From contig CM060951.1 of assembly GCA_030765055.1 (NCBI GenBank), positions 53,309,357 to 53,373,356 of the forward strand: DNA of 64,000 nucleotides. The letters are read 5' to 3'. The translations under genes and the position numbers were made by a program. This document shows positions 35,991-46,090 of this stretch, in pieces. The stretch is from Mantis religiosa (taxonomy: Eukaryota; Arthropoda; Insecta; Mantodea; Mantidae). The notes under the pieces were generated by a model. That model had not been told where the DNA came from. It was given only the letters and a program-made list of their open reading frames with translations, and did no database searches. The stretch's first letter is position 1. The number at the start of each line of letters is the position of its first letter.

Positions 35991-36459
35991 GTTGTTCCCG
36001 CGAGAAGCGACGTGGTGGTGACGGCGCGACTGAAAAGACAGTGGAAGAAAAACTTGATGCTGGACCGGAGGACATCTGTGCACGGACTTTGCGTAGTCAG
36101 GTCATTGTTACAGTGCCGGAAAGAGGTGCCGGTAAGGCTGCTTAATCCAACAGACACCAATCACGACGTCCAGGCCAGGACGGCGTTCGTGACGTGCGAG
36201 CCCGTTATCAGTGTAACGCCAATCACCAGACCCAGGAGCCGGTGGCCACGCAAAACCTGGGGCCCTCGGCTGGAAGGTTTGCTGGAGAGGGTGGCCGACC
36301 ACCTGACTGCAGAGGAGTGAGAGAATGTCCGATAACTGCTGACACGTTACCAGCGCGTCTTCAGCCAAAATAACAGCGACTACGGTGCACGGACCGAGGG
36401 CTCCACCGCAACGACACCGGAGACGCCAGGCCTATTCAGCACACACCCAGACGCGTTCC

Positions 36460-37405
36460 GCTGGCAAAACAAGCGGCGGTACGGGATATGCTGGAGGATA
36501 TGAGATCCAATGGACTGAGTGAATAGTCTGAAAGCCCTTAGTGTTCCCCTGTAGTCTTGGTGGCGAAAAATAACGAAGAGCTATCCTTCTTCGTGGACTA
36601 CAGGAAGCTGAACGCTGTCACCAGGAAGAATTACTTCCTCCTACCCCAGATTAACGACACCCTGGACACGCATGCTGGTGCTCAGTGGTTCTTGACCCTG
36701 GACCTGAAGTAGGGTTACTGGCAGGTGGCTTTAGCCGCCAGAGACAAGGAGAAGACCGAATTTTCGACAGGCCAAGGGCTTTGGCATTTCACCGTCATGC
36801 CCTTTGGTCTTCACAACGCACCAGCTACCTTCCAGCGCCTCATGGAGCCAGTGATGAGAGGATTGACCTACGAAGCCTACCTGCTATACCTGGATGATAT
36901 CATCATCGTCGGCAAGAATTTCGAAGACCATCTCGATAATCTGATCAAGGTGTTGCAGAAACTGCGGGCAATAAAATTGAAGCTGAACGCGAAGAAGTGC
37001 CAGCTCTTCCGCAAGGAAGTCAACTACTTTGGCCATAAAGTGTCACCAACCGGAGTAGCCACAGACCCGGAGAAGACACAGGCCGTGAGAGATTGTCCTC
37101 GCCCAAAGGATAAGCAAGAATTGCGCAGTTTGCTGCGGCTGTGTAGTTACCACCACCGCTTCATAAATGGCTTCTCCAACATCCCCAAGCCCCTCACCCG
37201 CCTGACAGAAATACACCGGCCGTATGTGTGGACGTTGAACGCCGAAGACGCTTTCCAAAGGCTGAAGAAGACACTTTGCTGTGCTCCTATTTTTGGATTC
37301 CCACAACCAGGTAGCGCCTACATTGTGGACATGTACGCCAGCGACCATTGCATTGGAGGCTTGGAGGCGTCCTATCCCAAGTCCAGGACGGCCACGAACG
37401 GGTGA
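36460..37405 (+). pseudogene. gypsy reverse transcriptase (broken)
   Basis: Motifs in order: AAVRDMLEDMRSNGL, VVLVAKNNEELSFFVDYRKL, FLTLDLK, FSTGQGLWHFTVMPFGLHNA, PATFQRLMEPVMRGL and the catalytic YLDDIIIVG box (Y-L-D-D at 36887-36898). The thumb and connection follow with FGHKVSPTGVATDPEKTQAV. A TAG at 36710-36712 splits the domain between LDLK and GYWQVA, and a frameshift near 37390 separates it from RNase H. Copies RNA into DNA in the intact family; here non-functional. Confidence 0.88.
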
Positions 37406-37694
37406 TAACAAGACGCTGCCCAATGCAGAGAAGAACTACTGCGTCACCCGCCGAGAGCTACTGGCGGAATTAAACACCTTGGAGCACTTTCACAAGTACC
37501 TGTACGGTCAGCCATTCCAACTGAGGACTCACCACTCCGCCCTAACTTGGCTACTCAGCTTTAGGAACCTGGAAGACCAGACAGCCCATTGGGTACAGAG
37601 GCTGCAGGAGTACGACTTCACCCCCGAACATCATAGGGGGAAGAGCCACGCCAACACAGAAGCCATGCCTCGAAGACCCTGCCCGGAAGATTGA
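37395..37694 (+). pseudogene. gypsy RNase H domain (broken)
   Basis: EKNYCVTRRELLAELNTLEH then FHKYLYGQPFQLRTHHSALT and LEDQTAHWVQRLQEYDFTPE, HRGKSHANTEAMPRRPC. This is the usual gypsy RNase H ending, with (T/H)DH.AL.WLL changed to THHSALTWLL, so an acidic residue is replaced. It reads in a different frame from the RT before it. Confidence 0.8.
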
Positions 37695-38029
37695 GGTCAA
37701 TGCACCAGACTGAAAGAGAAGGAGCGTGCCGCAGCTTCCAGATCAGTCACGGCGCTGGTTGCGGACGGATGGGATAGCGCAGGCCTGAGGATGGAGCAGC
37801 TGGCAGACGCCGACTTGGAACCACCCTTGCGACCACTCTTGAGAAAAGTGGGGTCAGGGACAAGACCAGCCTGGGAGGACATCACACCCAGAAGCGCTGC
37901 GTTTAAGTTGTACTGGGCCCAGTAGTACTAGCTGAAGACCAAAGAGGGCGTGCTGCTCCGAGTATGGGAATCAGCCGATGGGAAGACGTAGAGAGAGCTG
38001 TTGGTAATTCCCCAGATTAAGGTCCCAGA

Positions 38030-38990
38030 AGTCTTTGAGGAAGTGCATGCTGGCGCTTCAGGTGGACATCTGGGAGCAAACCGAACGATCAACAAACTCC
38101 AACAGCGTTATTATTAGCTGAGGCTCCGAGCAGACGCTGAGAGTACGTGCCATCAATGTCACTTGTGCGCGGTTAGTCACGGCCCCTAGACTAGTAGCCG
38201 GAGTCGCAAGCAGCAGTACAATGTCAGAGCACTTTTCGAACGCATCGCGGTCAGAATAGCTGGACCATTCCCAGTGTCCGACCAAGACTACAAGCACCTG
38301 ATGATGGCCGTGGACTACTTCACCAAGTGGCCAGAGGTGTATGCCATCCCGAACCAGGAGACGAAGAGAGTCACCTACTGCCTCGCGAAACAACTGTTCT
38401 GCCATTTTGGGTTGCCGTTAGAACTCCACAGTGACCAGGGTACTAATTTTAAATATAAACTGGTGAAGGAGGCTCTGGAAAATCTTGGGGTGAAAGACCC
38501 GCAAAACACCTCTACACCAGCAGTCCGATGGCATGGTCGAGAGGTATATCAAGACCCTAGAAGAACATCTGAGGAAGGTCGTGACCAGCCAACAGCGTGA
38601 CTGGGACCTCAAGGTGCCACAGTTCTTGCCGGCCTACCGCTCGTCAAAACACGACACCACTGGGATGACGCCGGCAAGCTTAATGTTCGACCCAGAGCTA
38701 CACCTCCCTTGTGATCTGACTTTTAGGACTCCCCTGGAAGCGAGACATCCAGCAACCGAGTGTGTGGAGAACGTGGTGGACCATCTCCACGACATGCATG
38801 AGATGGCTCGTCAGAGCATGTAGATGGCGAGCGACCACATGAAGATCCGGTACAATAGGCAACGAGACTTAAACAGCCATGACAAGGACCGTACCGGTTA
38901 GTAAAGAGAATTAACTACGCGGTCTACCGCATCCAGAAGGTGCCCCGGGGAAAAAAGTTGGTGGTACTTCTGGAGCGTCTGCACACTACG
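38030..38990 (+). pseudogene. gypsy integrase (broken)
   Basis: The H-H-C-C zinc finger is visible (HAGASGGHLGANRTINKL, then CHQCHLC near 38140-38170), with a stop between its halves. The catalytic core has MMAVDYFTKWPEVYAIPNQE, then FGLPLELHSDQGTNF. After a frameshift near 38515 comes MVERYIKTLEEHLRKV carrying the Glu. The C-terminal GPY/F-like end is VYRIQKVPRGKKLVVLLERL near 38930-38990. A TAG follows HEMARQSM at 38821. Would insert the DNA copy in the intact family; inactive here. Confidence 0.85.
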
Positions 38991-39031
38991 ATGGTGCTGT
39001 TCGGGACGTACAGCCTTCAGGAAGGAGCAGT

Positions 39032-39472
39032 GTCGTTAGGCGCTTCTTATTTAGCGAGAGAGAGAAGCGGGAAGTGGAAGAGACAGATAACACCCAAGCC
39101 ATGCCCATGGATCCGATGAGCGCTTAAGCACTTGCCAAGAGAGAGCAACAGAGGGAGAAAGGGACAGAAAGATGTCTGGATACTTCTTCTCGTGTCTCGC
39201 TATGCCACGAAAGATCATGTGGTTTCCGCTACTTTGGAGAAACGATGGTTCGGTTATACAAGATGAGAGAGAGCAAGTCGCGAGTTAGTTTCTAGTGAGC
39301 ACTCAAGAAATGTTAATTGTGCAGTGTGCAGTTGGCCTGAAAGATTGCATTCGTGTGTGTTACGTCAGTTTTAGAGCCTGTAAGGGGTGTACAAACTGTC
39401 TTTCTGCGGAAATAAAGATCATTTTAAATTTCTGCAAACCAGACTTATAATTCTATGACACACAAAGCCACA
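39032..39472 (+). mobile_element. gypsy 3' LTR
   Basis: Starts TGTCGTTAGGCGC right after the purine tract and ends CACAAAGCCACA, giving TG...CA ends. It contains the poly(A) signal in GCGGAAATAAAGATC. Its reverse complement matches the solo LTRs at 47289 and 57309 (start TGTCGCCTAAT or TGTTACCCAAT; end AAAGTCACA). The length is 441 bases against 526 in the solo LTRs. Confidence 0.75.
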
Positions 39473-40324
39473 TTATGATCAAATTCTAGGACAAGGATTC
39501 GTCTTCTCAATATCATCCAAATCATAAATATCCGCTTCTTGTTTTTCTTAATTTTTTAATTCGATAGTACTTTTTTGTCATTTGTAACATATACTTCACT
39601 GTTTTACTGTCATATGCGTAATTCTGAAACTTAGCAGAGTTAGGAAAACACATTTTATTAAATACTATGCATTACATTTCTTATAGTGCCATTTGGAACT
39701 TTCTTGTGTTACTAAAGTGCATGCTTTTTGACTAGCTGTCATGTATATTACAAATTCGCACTGTGCGTCTCGTAATAATAGTGGTACTTCGTCGAATGTT
39801 TTCAGCTGTGTTCGAAGAAACACTTTGGAAGTCAACGATGGTGACCATTAAGTGGACATATCCTACTAAAACAGGTAGAAGTAGAAATTACTGAAAAGAA
39901 TAAATAACATAAATCATTTTCAATATTTTGTGTTATCGAGCCTTTACTTCCAAAGTATACGATTATTGATACGAACCACTTAAAAGAATGTTAAATATGC
40001 ATCAAACTCTGAGTAACATAAGCATGAGCAAAACCATTCAATATCTTCAGTAGCACCGTTTAGGTCTGTTGATCTCATCCAGCTTCATCAAGCACAGAGA
40101 TTTTTCAAATCATACATCCACTGAAATCTTGTTAGTTATAGAATACTTTGAGAAGATGCAATAATTTATTTACAAATTAGAAGAGCGGTAGAGAAAGTAA
40201 TAATGCCTTTTTAGAGGCGGTATAGTACTAATTCATAGTAAAGCTTCAACGAAACTGCCTTCAATACATAGACAATACACTTGCTTCTGAAATTATCTTT
40301 ATTTCCTTTCTGTAAATTCTGCAG
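39473..40324. other. intron of the glycine-rich gene, duplicated unit
   Basis: No coding sequence. This intron region is paralogous to 50620-51219 and 63100-63500, sharing ACAAATTCG.ACTGT.CGTC, GAAAGAATGTTAAAT and ATCAGCAG...CGTTTAGGTCTGTTGATCTC. It ends in a pyrimidine tract and TTCTGCAG. Confidence 0.6.
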
Positions 40325-40525
40325 GTTAGTGAATGTCGCCCTCAAGCAGGGGATGATTGGGGACCAATTGGAGAGGGTGGTGGCGGTAATGCTGGAGCCG
40401 GAGATGGTGCAGAATTTGGGATCGATGGAACTGGTGCTGACGGTGAAGGCGGTGCCAACGGCGATGGCGGTGCCGAAGGCGGTGCTGGAGCTGGTGCTGG
40501 TGCCAACGGCGAAGGTGGTGCTTAA
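40325..40525 (+). CDS. glycine-rich secreted protein, copy 1, exon 2
   Basis: Follows a TTCTGTAAATTCTGCAG acceptor. In phase 0 with exon 1 (33540-33584) it reads VSECRPQAGDDWGPIGEGGG, then 46 residues that are almost only Gly, Ala, Asn, Asp and Glu (GADGEGGANGDGGAEGGAG). TAA is at 40523-40525. The predicted precursor is 81 residues, and the mature chain is acidic with one Cys near its start. An extra T at the stop (GCT-TAA-TGG) appears to cut the frame short: dropping one base would continue to GGNEGSK and the stop at 40557, and copy 2 ends similarly (GAGGGSK) in another frame. A glycine-rich cuticle, silk-like or antimicrobial role is possible but not shown. AATAAA at 40737 could serve as poly(A) signal. 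Confidence 0.6.
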   Translation, partial: VSECRPQAGDDWGPIGEGGGGNAGAGDGAEFGIDGTGADGEGGANGDGGAEGGAGAGAGANGEGGA

Positions 40526-40854
40526 TGGTGGAAGTGGTGGTAACGAAGGAAGTAAATAAGTTACCCATCAACTAAATCTAATGTAAAGAGCTGAAGCTTG
40601 ATATTGAATTAATACCCCAAGGATGACTGAGTATGAATGAATAATAGAATCATTGTTATCACTTGTTTTACTGTAAATATAAAAGCAAAATAGTATTTGT
40701 AAGTCTTTTTGTAACACATGTGTCGAGAAATAATGTAATAAAAATAATTTGAAAACAAAACCTCTAACACTGTACACAAAGACATAAAACGAAACCTTAA
40801 TCGAATATAATACCTGAGTATAGAGCAATGTAAAATACAAAACAGCGGAAAATA

Positions 40855-41877
40855 AGCTCACTGGACAATAAATTAGTCATCCCCTGTAGAAATCAGCGAT
40901 GAACCTTTAGGATTCGACACATGCTGTTGTGGTCACGTCATGTGATTAACCGCTAGCCCAATGACGTTACATGATCAGAGGGTCGTAGAAAGCTGTGAGA
41001 CGTGGTGTGTCAACAATCAGTGTAATACAATATGGAGACATGTAAAGACGTGAGAGATTGACAAAATGGGGCAATCGTGTTTGGTCGTGCTCATGGCCCT
41101 AGTGTACGCGAAGTGTCCGAATTTGTTGGCATGTCGAAGCAGACTGCTCAACAGGTCTACACGCAGTGGTGCAATACCCGTGATCACGAAACACGACGTC
41201 GGAATTGTGGTCAGAAGAGGATCATGACTGTGAGGGACCGGAGACGAGTCTCGCGGCTAAAATAATAAACGCCAATGGCTTCCAAACCCAACAGCAACTT
41301 TTGCAGTCCTTGAATGAAGGTCAATTCCGACCAGTTAACAAGACCACATTGCGGCGGAAACTACATTCCATTAACATTTGGAGTCGGAGACCTCGAAGGA
41401 GGCCCATGCTCATAAAGAGACATAAAGCTACGCGACTTCAGTGAGCTAAAAGTCACCATACGTGGAAATAGTGACTGTCAGAATGTCATGTGGTTCAATG
41501 AATCACGCTTTTGCCTTCCCTATATTTCAATATGACAATTGCAGAGTTCATCGGCTGGAAGAGTGTTGGCCTGGTTTGAGAAACATAACACACCTTATCA
41601 CATCTCGATTAGCCTGCAAACTCACCGGAGTTGAAACCATTTGAAAATTTGTGGGATATTGGAACAGCGGGTGAAACCTCCGAATCAGCATCCCCAGAAT
41701 TTGGTAGATTTTCACGAGCAACTCATACGCGATTGGTGTCAGCTGGATGTGTCATGCTTGCAGAACCCTGTGGACTCACTTCTTATCCGAATCTCGACAT
41801 TTATTCGGTATAGATATAGTGTTATACGTTATTAATTTTAAGTTGACCAGGGGTGACTAACCTTTGTCCGGTGGGCT
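40855..41877 (+). mobile_element. Tc1-like transposon, internally deleted
   Basis: Inverted ends AGCTCACTGGACAATAAATT and AGCCCACCGGACAAAGGTTA, both next to TA (40853-40854, 41878-41879). The paralogous segment near 52180-52200 lacks the element and reads GAATAAATGATAAAATATAC. At 1,023 bp it is shorter than a full Tc1 because part of the catalytic domain is missing. Confidence 0.85.
41077..41800 (+). pseudogene. Tc1-like transposase (broken)
   Basis: N-terminal helix-turn-helix: MFGRAHGPSVREVSEFVGMS, KQTAQQVYTQW. The second helix region is in another frame: IINANGFQTQQQLLQSLNEG, then LRRKLHSINIWSRRPRRRPM. The catalytic region jumps from NESRFCLP-like coding straight to FQYDNCRVHRLEECW, so DNA between the first and second aspartate blocks is deleted. 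LACKLTGVETI and FENLWDIGTA remain from the SPDLNPIE..WD motif. Multiple frameshifts make it inactive. Confidence 0.8.
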
Positions 41878-42354
41878 TATAATGAAGTATACAGTTGTAC
41901 TACATTGTCTTACCTAAAAATAACATTTGTGATAACTAAAAAATAAATATAACACATATTTTAAGAATAGAATAAATAGTAAACACTTGATAGCCTTCCC
42001 TTAGCTACTTTCACTAAACCTTGCCTTTTCCTTTCCTTGCCTACCAATAGCGGTCAACTTGTCCATAAACGTCTTTTAGATGCAGTAAAGGAACATGGTA
42101 GCTACTTAAAATATTTTCCTTCTGTGCTATTACAGGTAGCCTTGTCACATATTTCTGTTTAAAAAAAGGTAGGTTTTCAATTATTTTCTACAGTTATGTT
42201 AATTCTCCAAGTAGATGTTAATGACTTATATATAAGGGCGCTCAGCCTCATGGTCATCAGCGCTCTTACACCTGGCGATAGCCAGAGGTAAATCATTATA
42301 AGAGTGAAACAAAATGGCAATGAAACAACCTAAACTACAGCAATAAATGACCGC
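41878..42354. other. 3' flank of glycine-rich copy 1
   Basis: Continues similarity to 52190-52560 (TATAACAC.TATGTTAA, CTTGCCT.CCA..AGCGGTCA). No coding sequence was seen. Confidence 0.5.
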
Positions 42355-42490
42355 ATTGCTTGGCTTTACTTGGCTTTACCGGGTTTTTCTGGACTTGGTC
42401 GGGCTTTGCTGTGCTTTGCTGGGCTTTGAGGCGCTCTACTGGGTTTTGCTTGCTTTGCTTCGCTTGGCTTCGCTTTTTGCTTCGCTCTTT
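42355..42490 (+). repeat. degenerate GCTTTGCT-like tandem repeat
   Basis: Irregular reiteration of GCTTTGCTGGGCTTT / TTGGCTTCGCTT motifs. Low-complexity, strongly strand-biased (T and G rich). Confidence 0.7.
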
Positions 42491-42811
42491 GCACACATGT
42501 TTACCATGTGTTGGATAAAATAGCGCGACTATTCCCTCTAATCACATTTCCCGGCGGAGTAATACATGTTCCCGCCTTGTTTACATCGCCCCATAAACAG
42601 AGTACGGCGGTGGTATAGAGACCATTGTTCCATTTCAACTAAAATACCAAACCCTAAAAGGGCCTCTATGCATACAGTAGTAATATTAGTTTTCATATCT
42701 GGTAAATTGCTATCTATTACATAATTGTAATGCATTTTGAATTAGAGACTTTCGTTACAGTTTATAAGTTCACTTACTTCCAGTAAAGAATATTTCTTTC
42801 ATTTAACTAGA

Positions 42812-43848
42812 CATTTGAATACCTACAACAGTCGATACCGGGCTTCAGAAAATCCTATATTACTAGATGAAATATTTTATTATGATCAGAAAACGGACTG
42901 TGGTTTTTGTACTAAGAGGTCTACCCAAAAGTCCGGATACTCCGGCCTCTATCAGTCCGGGAGCGATGGAACGCTCCGGGGGTCTTTCCTTGGGGCAATG
43001 CCTTCGGCCTAACAACCCCACCCCCTTTTAAGACTGGTGGAAGTGGATAAGCCACTTAAAAGCGTCAACCCCGCAGGGGAAGACTGCCAAGTAACCTCGT
43101 TGGGGTCGCGTGGTGATCTAGCACACCTTCTACTAGCTCTGCAGGTTAGTACCCGGGACTTCTTAGGCGAGTCTCTGAACCCTCGGGCGGCCGAAGCCTG
43201 GCCGGAGGTACCCGATCTCCCAAGGATGTCGGGAACACACTCCCCCTAGAGACTAACGCAATCCAAACAACTCCCAATCAGGTAGGGGCTCGAATGTTCG
43301 GCCCGAGGAACCTCTAGTAACGTCAGAGGTACCACGGGTGCTAAGGATCCGCAGCGCCCGCACCATGACAGCTGAAGGGGACGCATCCCTTCCCCTTTGA
43401 TGTGCGATAAACGCTAGCAGAAGAATAGACTTCATATTCTTTGAAGAATCAGTAAATACAAAGGGATTTCAGAGGTTAACTCTGAAGCGATTAATCAATC
43501 GCTTGACAGAGGATGAGAATTTATATTATTGTTTCTAGCGAGATGCTGCAACAGCACATACAGCTGCTGAGTCATTAAATATAGCAAGGAAGGGTTTTGA
43601 TGGCATTAAATAGTGTAGGTTTGGGGCCCCCTCTTTCTCCTGATCTATCGAGTTGTGACTTTTGCTTCTATGTGCTATAAACGGCAAAGCATATCGTTCC
43701 CATCCTTATATACTACAGAACTTACGTAAAACACTGTGCAAGAAATCACAAGAATACCTGCTGCTCAGTTTCGGAGAGTGAACCAGAATATTTGCACGAC
43801 ATATGCGGCCCGTTTCAGCATTTCCAGCACCTAATATAAGGTAAGGAT
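42812..43848 (+). pseudogene. DUF4817-type transposase fragment, tandem copy 1, interrupted
   Basis: Remnant of the catalytic half of a DDE transposase. NTYNSRYRASENPILLDE lies at 42815. A GC-rich insertion (42916-43424) follows, then broken frames with RLINRLTEDENLYYCF, RDAATAHTAAESLNIARKG (second catalytic Asp region, usually QDNATAHTA), CAINGKAYRSHPYILQNLRK and a degraded C-terminus to about 43848. Many stops and frameshifts. Its tandem paralogue is 44465-45703. Confidence 0.75.
42916..43424 (+). mobile_element. GC-rich unclassified insertion, plus orientation
   Basis: Strikingly GC-rich in an AT-rich setting. It matches, in reverse complement, the insert at 44947-45479 (GTGGTGATCTAGCACACCTT, GTTCGGCCCGAGG, CTCTAGTAACGTCAG). 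Both copies can be read as MEVDxPLxxVNxxGEDxxx then GDLAHLLLALQxSTR. The tandem paralogue at about 44720 has no insertion at this point. The boundaries are where paralogy stops, good to about 10 bases. Confidence 0.75.
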
Positions 43849-44104
43849 TCCAGACAGCTTCAACCGGTTTAAGTTCTTCGGCAACTGCCGGCCGTTTCGC
43901 CCAGTGGAGAGAGGGTGCGAGTGGGTTCGATTATAATTTAACAGCCGTATAGTATCTGCTTAGTCAATGCTAATCGGTGCATTCTTTACTTAGAGCATGC
44001 ACTAACCATTCCTTTGTTTTTCAACTTCATTTAACTGTGTGAAAACATAAAGGAACGAACGAATGAAGTGAGCGAAAGTATCCGACGTTTACAGAGCTTA
44101 AAAT

Positions 44105-44212
44105 TACCCCACATCCGTCTTACTACAAAGGAAATAATTTAAAAACCAGATTCAGTTAACTCATGCTAATTGAGTTTCGAACTCGGAAGCTCTTGAGGTA
44201 CAGCCTTGACAT
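44105..44212 (-). mobile_element. SINE family A fossil
   Basis: CCCCACATCCGTCTTACTAC, AACTCATGCTAATTGAGTTT and CGAACTCGGAAGCTCTTGAG are the inverted body and box B of the family. It is shared with 32895 and 45985. Confidence 0.65.
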
Positions 44213-44464
44213 TAAGGTCTTTTTAAATCACGAAAATACAGCTTTGTGATATAAGAATTTTGTTACTTTAGTAATATAATGCAGTTTGCGTGGAGGATTA
44301 GAGACGCTCAATACAATTTACTATTTACCGTGTTTTCAGTGGAATCCCTTATTTTTCTATAATATTTGCTGCGACGAGAATGTGATTGTAAATCAATATT
44401 TTTAATATAGCTAATAGATATATTTATAGCATCATCCGAAGCTGCTTTATGCTACACACGTCTG

Positions 44465-45703
44465 TTGAAACTGAAAACCTATCACACACTCGTGCAAGCA
44501 TTAAAGCCAAATGATCCCGCTAAATGTGTGAAATATTCCAACTGGTGCTTCCAATCCCTTAAAGGGAGTTTCACTGATTCACAGCTTTTGTTTTCTAATC
44601 GTTTTTCAGTTAACTGTACGTTTGTATACCCACAACAGTCGATACGGGGCTTCAGAAAGACCAATGCTACTGGATTAAACGCCTCATTCTGATATGAAAA
44701 CGTGGGTGTGGTGTGCCTTAAGTGTCAGAAGAATAATGGAGCCCATATTCTTTAATGAAGCAGTACATGCAGAGCGATATCAGAGGCGCATCTGAGGCCA
44801 TTTGGCAATCGCTTGACAAAAGAAGAGATATCTTATAATGGTTTCAGCGAGATTGTGCAACAGCACATACAGCTGCCGAATAATTAAATATAACAAGAAA
44901 TGTGTTGGATGACACAATAGTATTGGTTGTGACACCTCGTTTTCCTCCCGTAGGGGAGGGGATCCGACCTCTTCAGCTGCCAAAGTGTGGGCGCTGCGGA
45001 CCCTTAGCACTCGTGGTACCCCTGACGTTACTAGAGGAACCTCGGGCCGAACAGCCGAGCCCCTCCTTCGGGAGCTGTTCGGATTGGGATGGACTCGAGC
45101 GGGCAGTGTGTTTCCGATACCCGTGGGAATCGGGTACGTCTTCGGACGGGGTTGAGGGAAGCCATTAAGTCTCCCGGGTACTAGCCTGCAAGGCTAGTAG
45201 AAGGTGTGCTAGATCACCAGGCGGCCCCACCGAGGTTCTTCGGTAGTCTTCACCTTGAGTGTTGACGCGCGTAAGTGGCGTATCCACTTCCATCCCGTCT
45301 TGAGTCCATAGGACCAGATGGGGGGGCTTGTTAGTCTCTAGGTCTTTCCCTATGGAAAGCACCTCGGAGGACGCCGAGCGCCCTTTGGGACAGCTCGGAT
45401 ACTCCCTGGTTGAAGGAGGCCCGGGTCTGGTTCCTACGGGTTCAAGGCTAATGGGAGTAGAGCCTCTGGACTCAACACAACACCTCGTTTTCCTAATCTA
45501 ACCAGTTGTGACTTTTGTTTCTGGATCCTTTAAAAGGCAAGGTATATCGTAGCAATCCTGATACACTACAGGAACTTGGCGAAAACACTGTGCAAGTAAT
45601 CGCAAGAACACCTGCTGGTGAGTTTCGGAGAGTGAACGAGAATATTTACACGAGATATATTGCCTGTTTAAGAACTGGTCAACATTTCCAGCATCTATTA
45701 TAG
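44465..45703 (+). pseudogene. DUF4817-type transposase fragment, tandem copy 2, interrupted
   Basis: Better preserved than copy 1. It begins YHTLVQALKPNDPAKCVKYS (pre-catalytic region), then FVYPQQSIRGFRKTNATGLN, and a degraded second-Asp block near 44850 with CNSTYSC. After the GC-rich insertion (44947-45479) it ends with DPLKGKVYRSNPDTLQELGE, VIARTPAGEFRRVNENIYTR and GQHFQHLL, a clean C-terminus with its stop at 45701-45703. The N-terminal DNA-binding domain is absent, so it was already truncated before the tandem duplication. Confidence 0.8.
44947..45479 (-). mobile_element. GC-rich unclassified insertion, minus orientation
   Basis: 533 bases flanked by a perfect 15-bp duplication, ACACCTCGTTTTCCT (44932-44946 and 45480-45494). 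On the minus strand it reads TGTGTTGAGTCCAGAGGC to CCCTCCCCTACGGGAGG. There is no poly-A tail, no inverted ends and no tRNA-like head. A minus-strand frame (45362-45165) has MEVDTPLTRVNTQGEDYRRT and PGDLAHLLLALQASTRE, conserved with the plus-oriented copy. The long direct repeat favours target-primed (LINE-type) insertion. The paralogous site near 43620 is empty. Confidence 0.8.
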
Positions 45704-45984
45704 GATACGGATTCTAAGCCCGCCTCTGCCAGCGTAAGTTCCCCGGCGATTACCGGCCGTCTCGCGCAGTAGAGAGAAGCCGCGAGTGGGTTCGATTATA
45801 ATTCAACTAACATATAGTACCTGCTTACTAAATTCTAATTGGTGCATTCTATAATTTGAGCATGCGCTACCTGTTCCTTTGTTTTTTTAACTTCATTTAA
45901 CTGTGTAAGACAAATCAAGCAACGAAAGAATGAAACGAGCAAAAAGATTTTCAAAGTGTCCGGCGTTTACACAGCTTAAAATTA

Positions 45985-46090
45985 CCCGACATCCGTCTTA
46001 CGGCAAGGGAAATCCTTAGAAAAAAACAGATCCTGCTAACTCATCCTACTTCAGTTTTGAACTCGGAACATCTTGAGGTAGTGTTGACAT
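45985..46090 (-). mobile_element. SINE family A fossil
   Basis: CCCGACATCCGTCTTACGGC, AACTCATCCTACTTCAGTTT and GAACTCGGAACATCTTGAGG, the best-preserved of the shared fossils. It lies about 570 bases before the first exon at 46658. Confidence 0.7.

Larger units (their letters stand above)
35480..39472 (+). mobile_element. Ty3/gypsy LTR retrotransposon, 5'-truncated
   Basis: Order of domains: protease, reverse transcriptase, RNase H, integrase with zinc finger, a purine-rich tract (AGGAAGGAGCAG, 39020-39031) and a 3' LTR. No gag, primer-binding site or 5' LTR is recognisable before 35620, so the left boundary is approximate. Every domain has stops or frameshifts. It lies inside the intron between 33584 and 40325. 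Confidence 0.85.
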
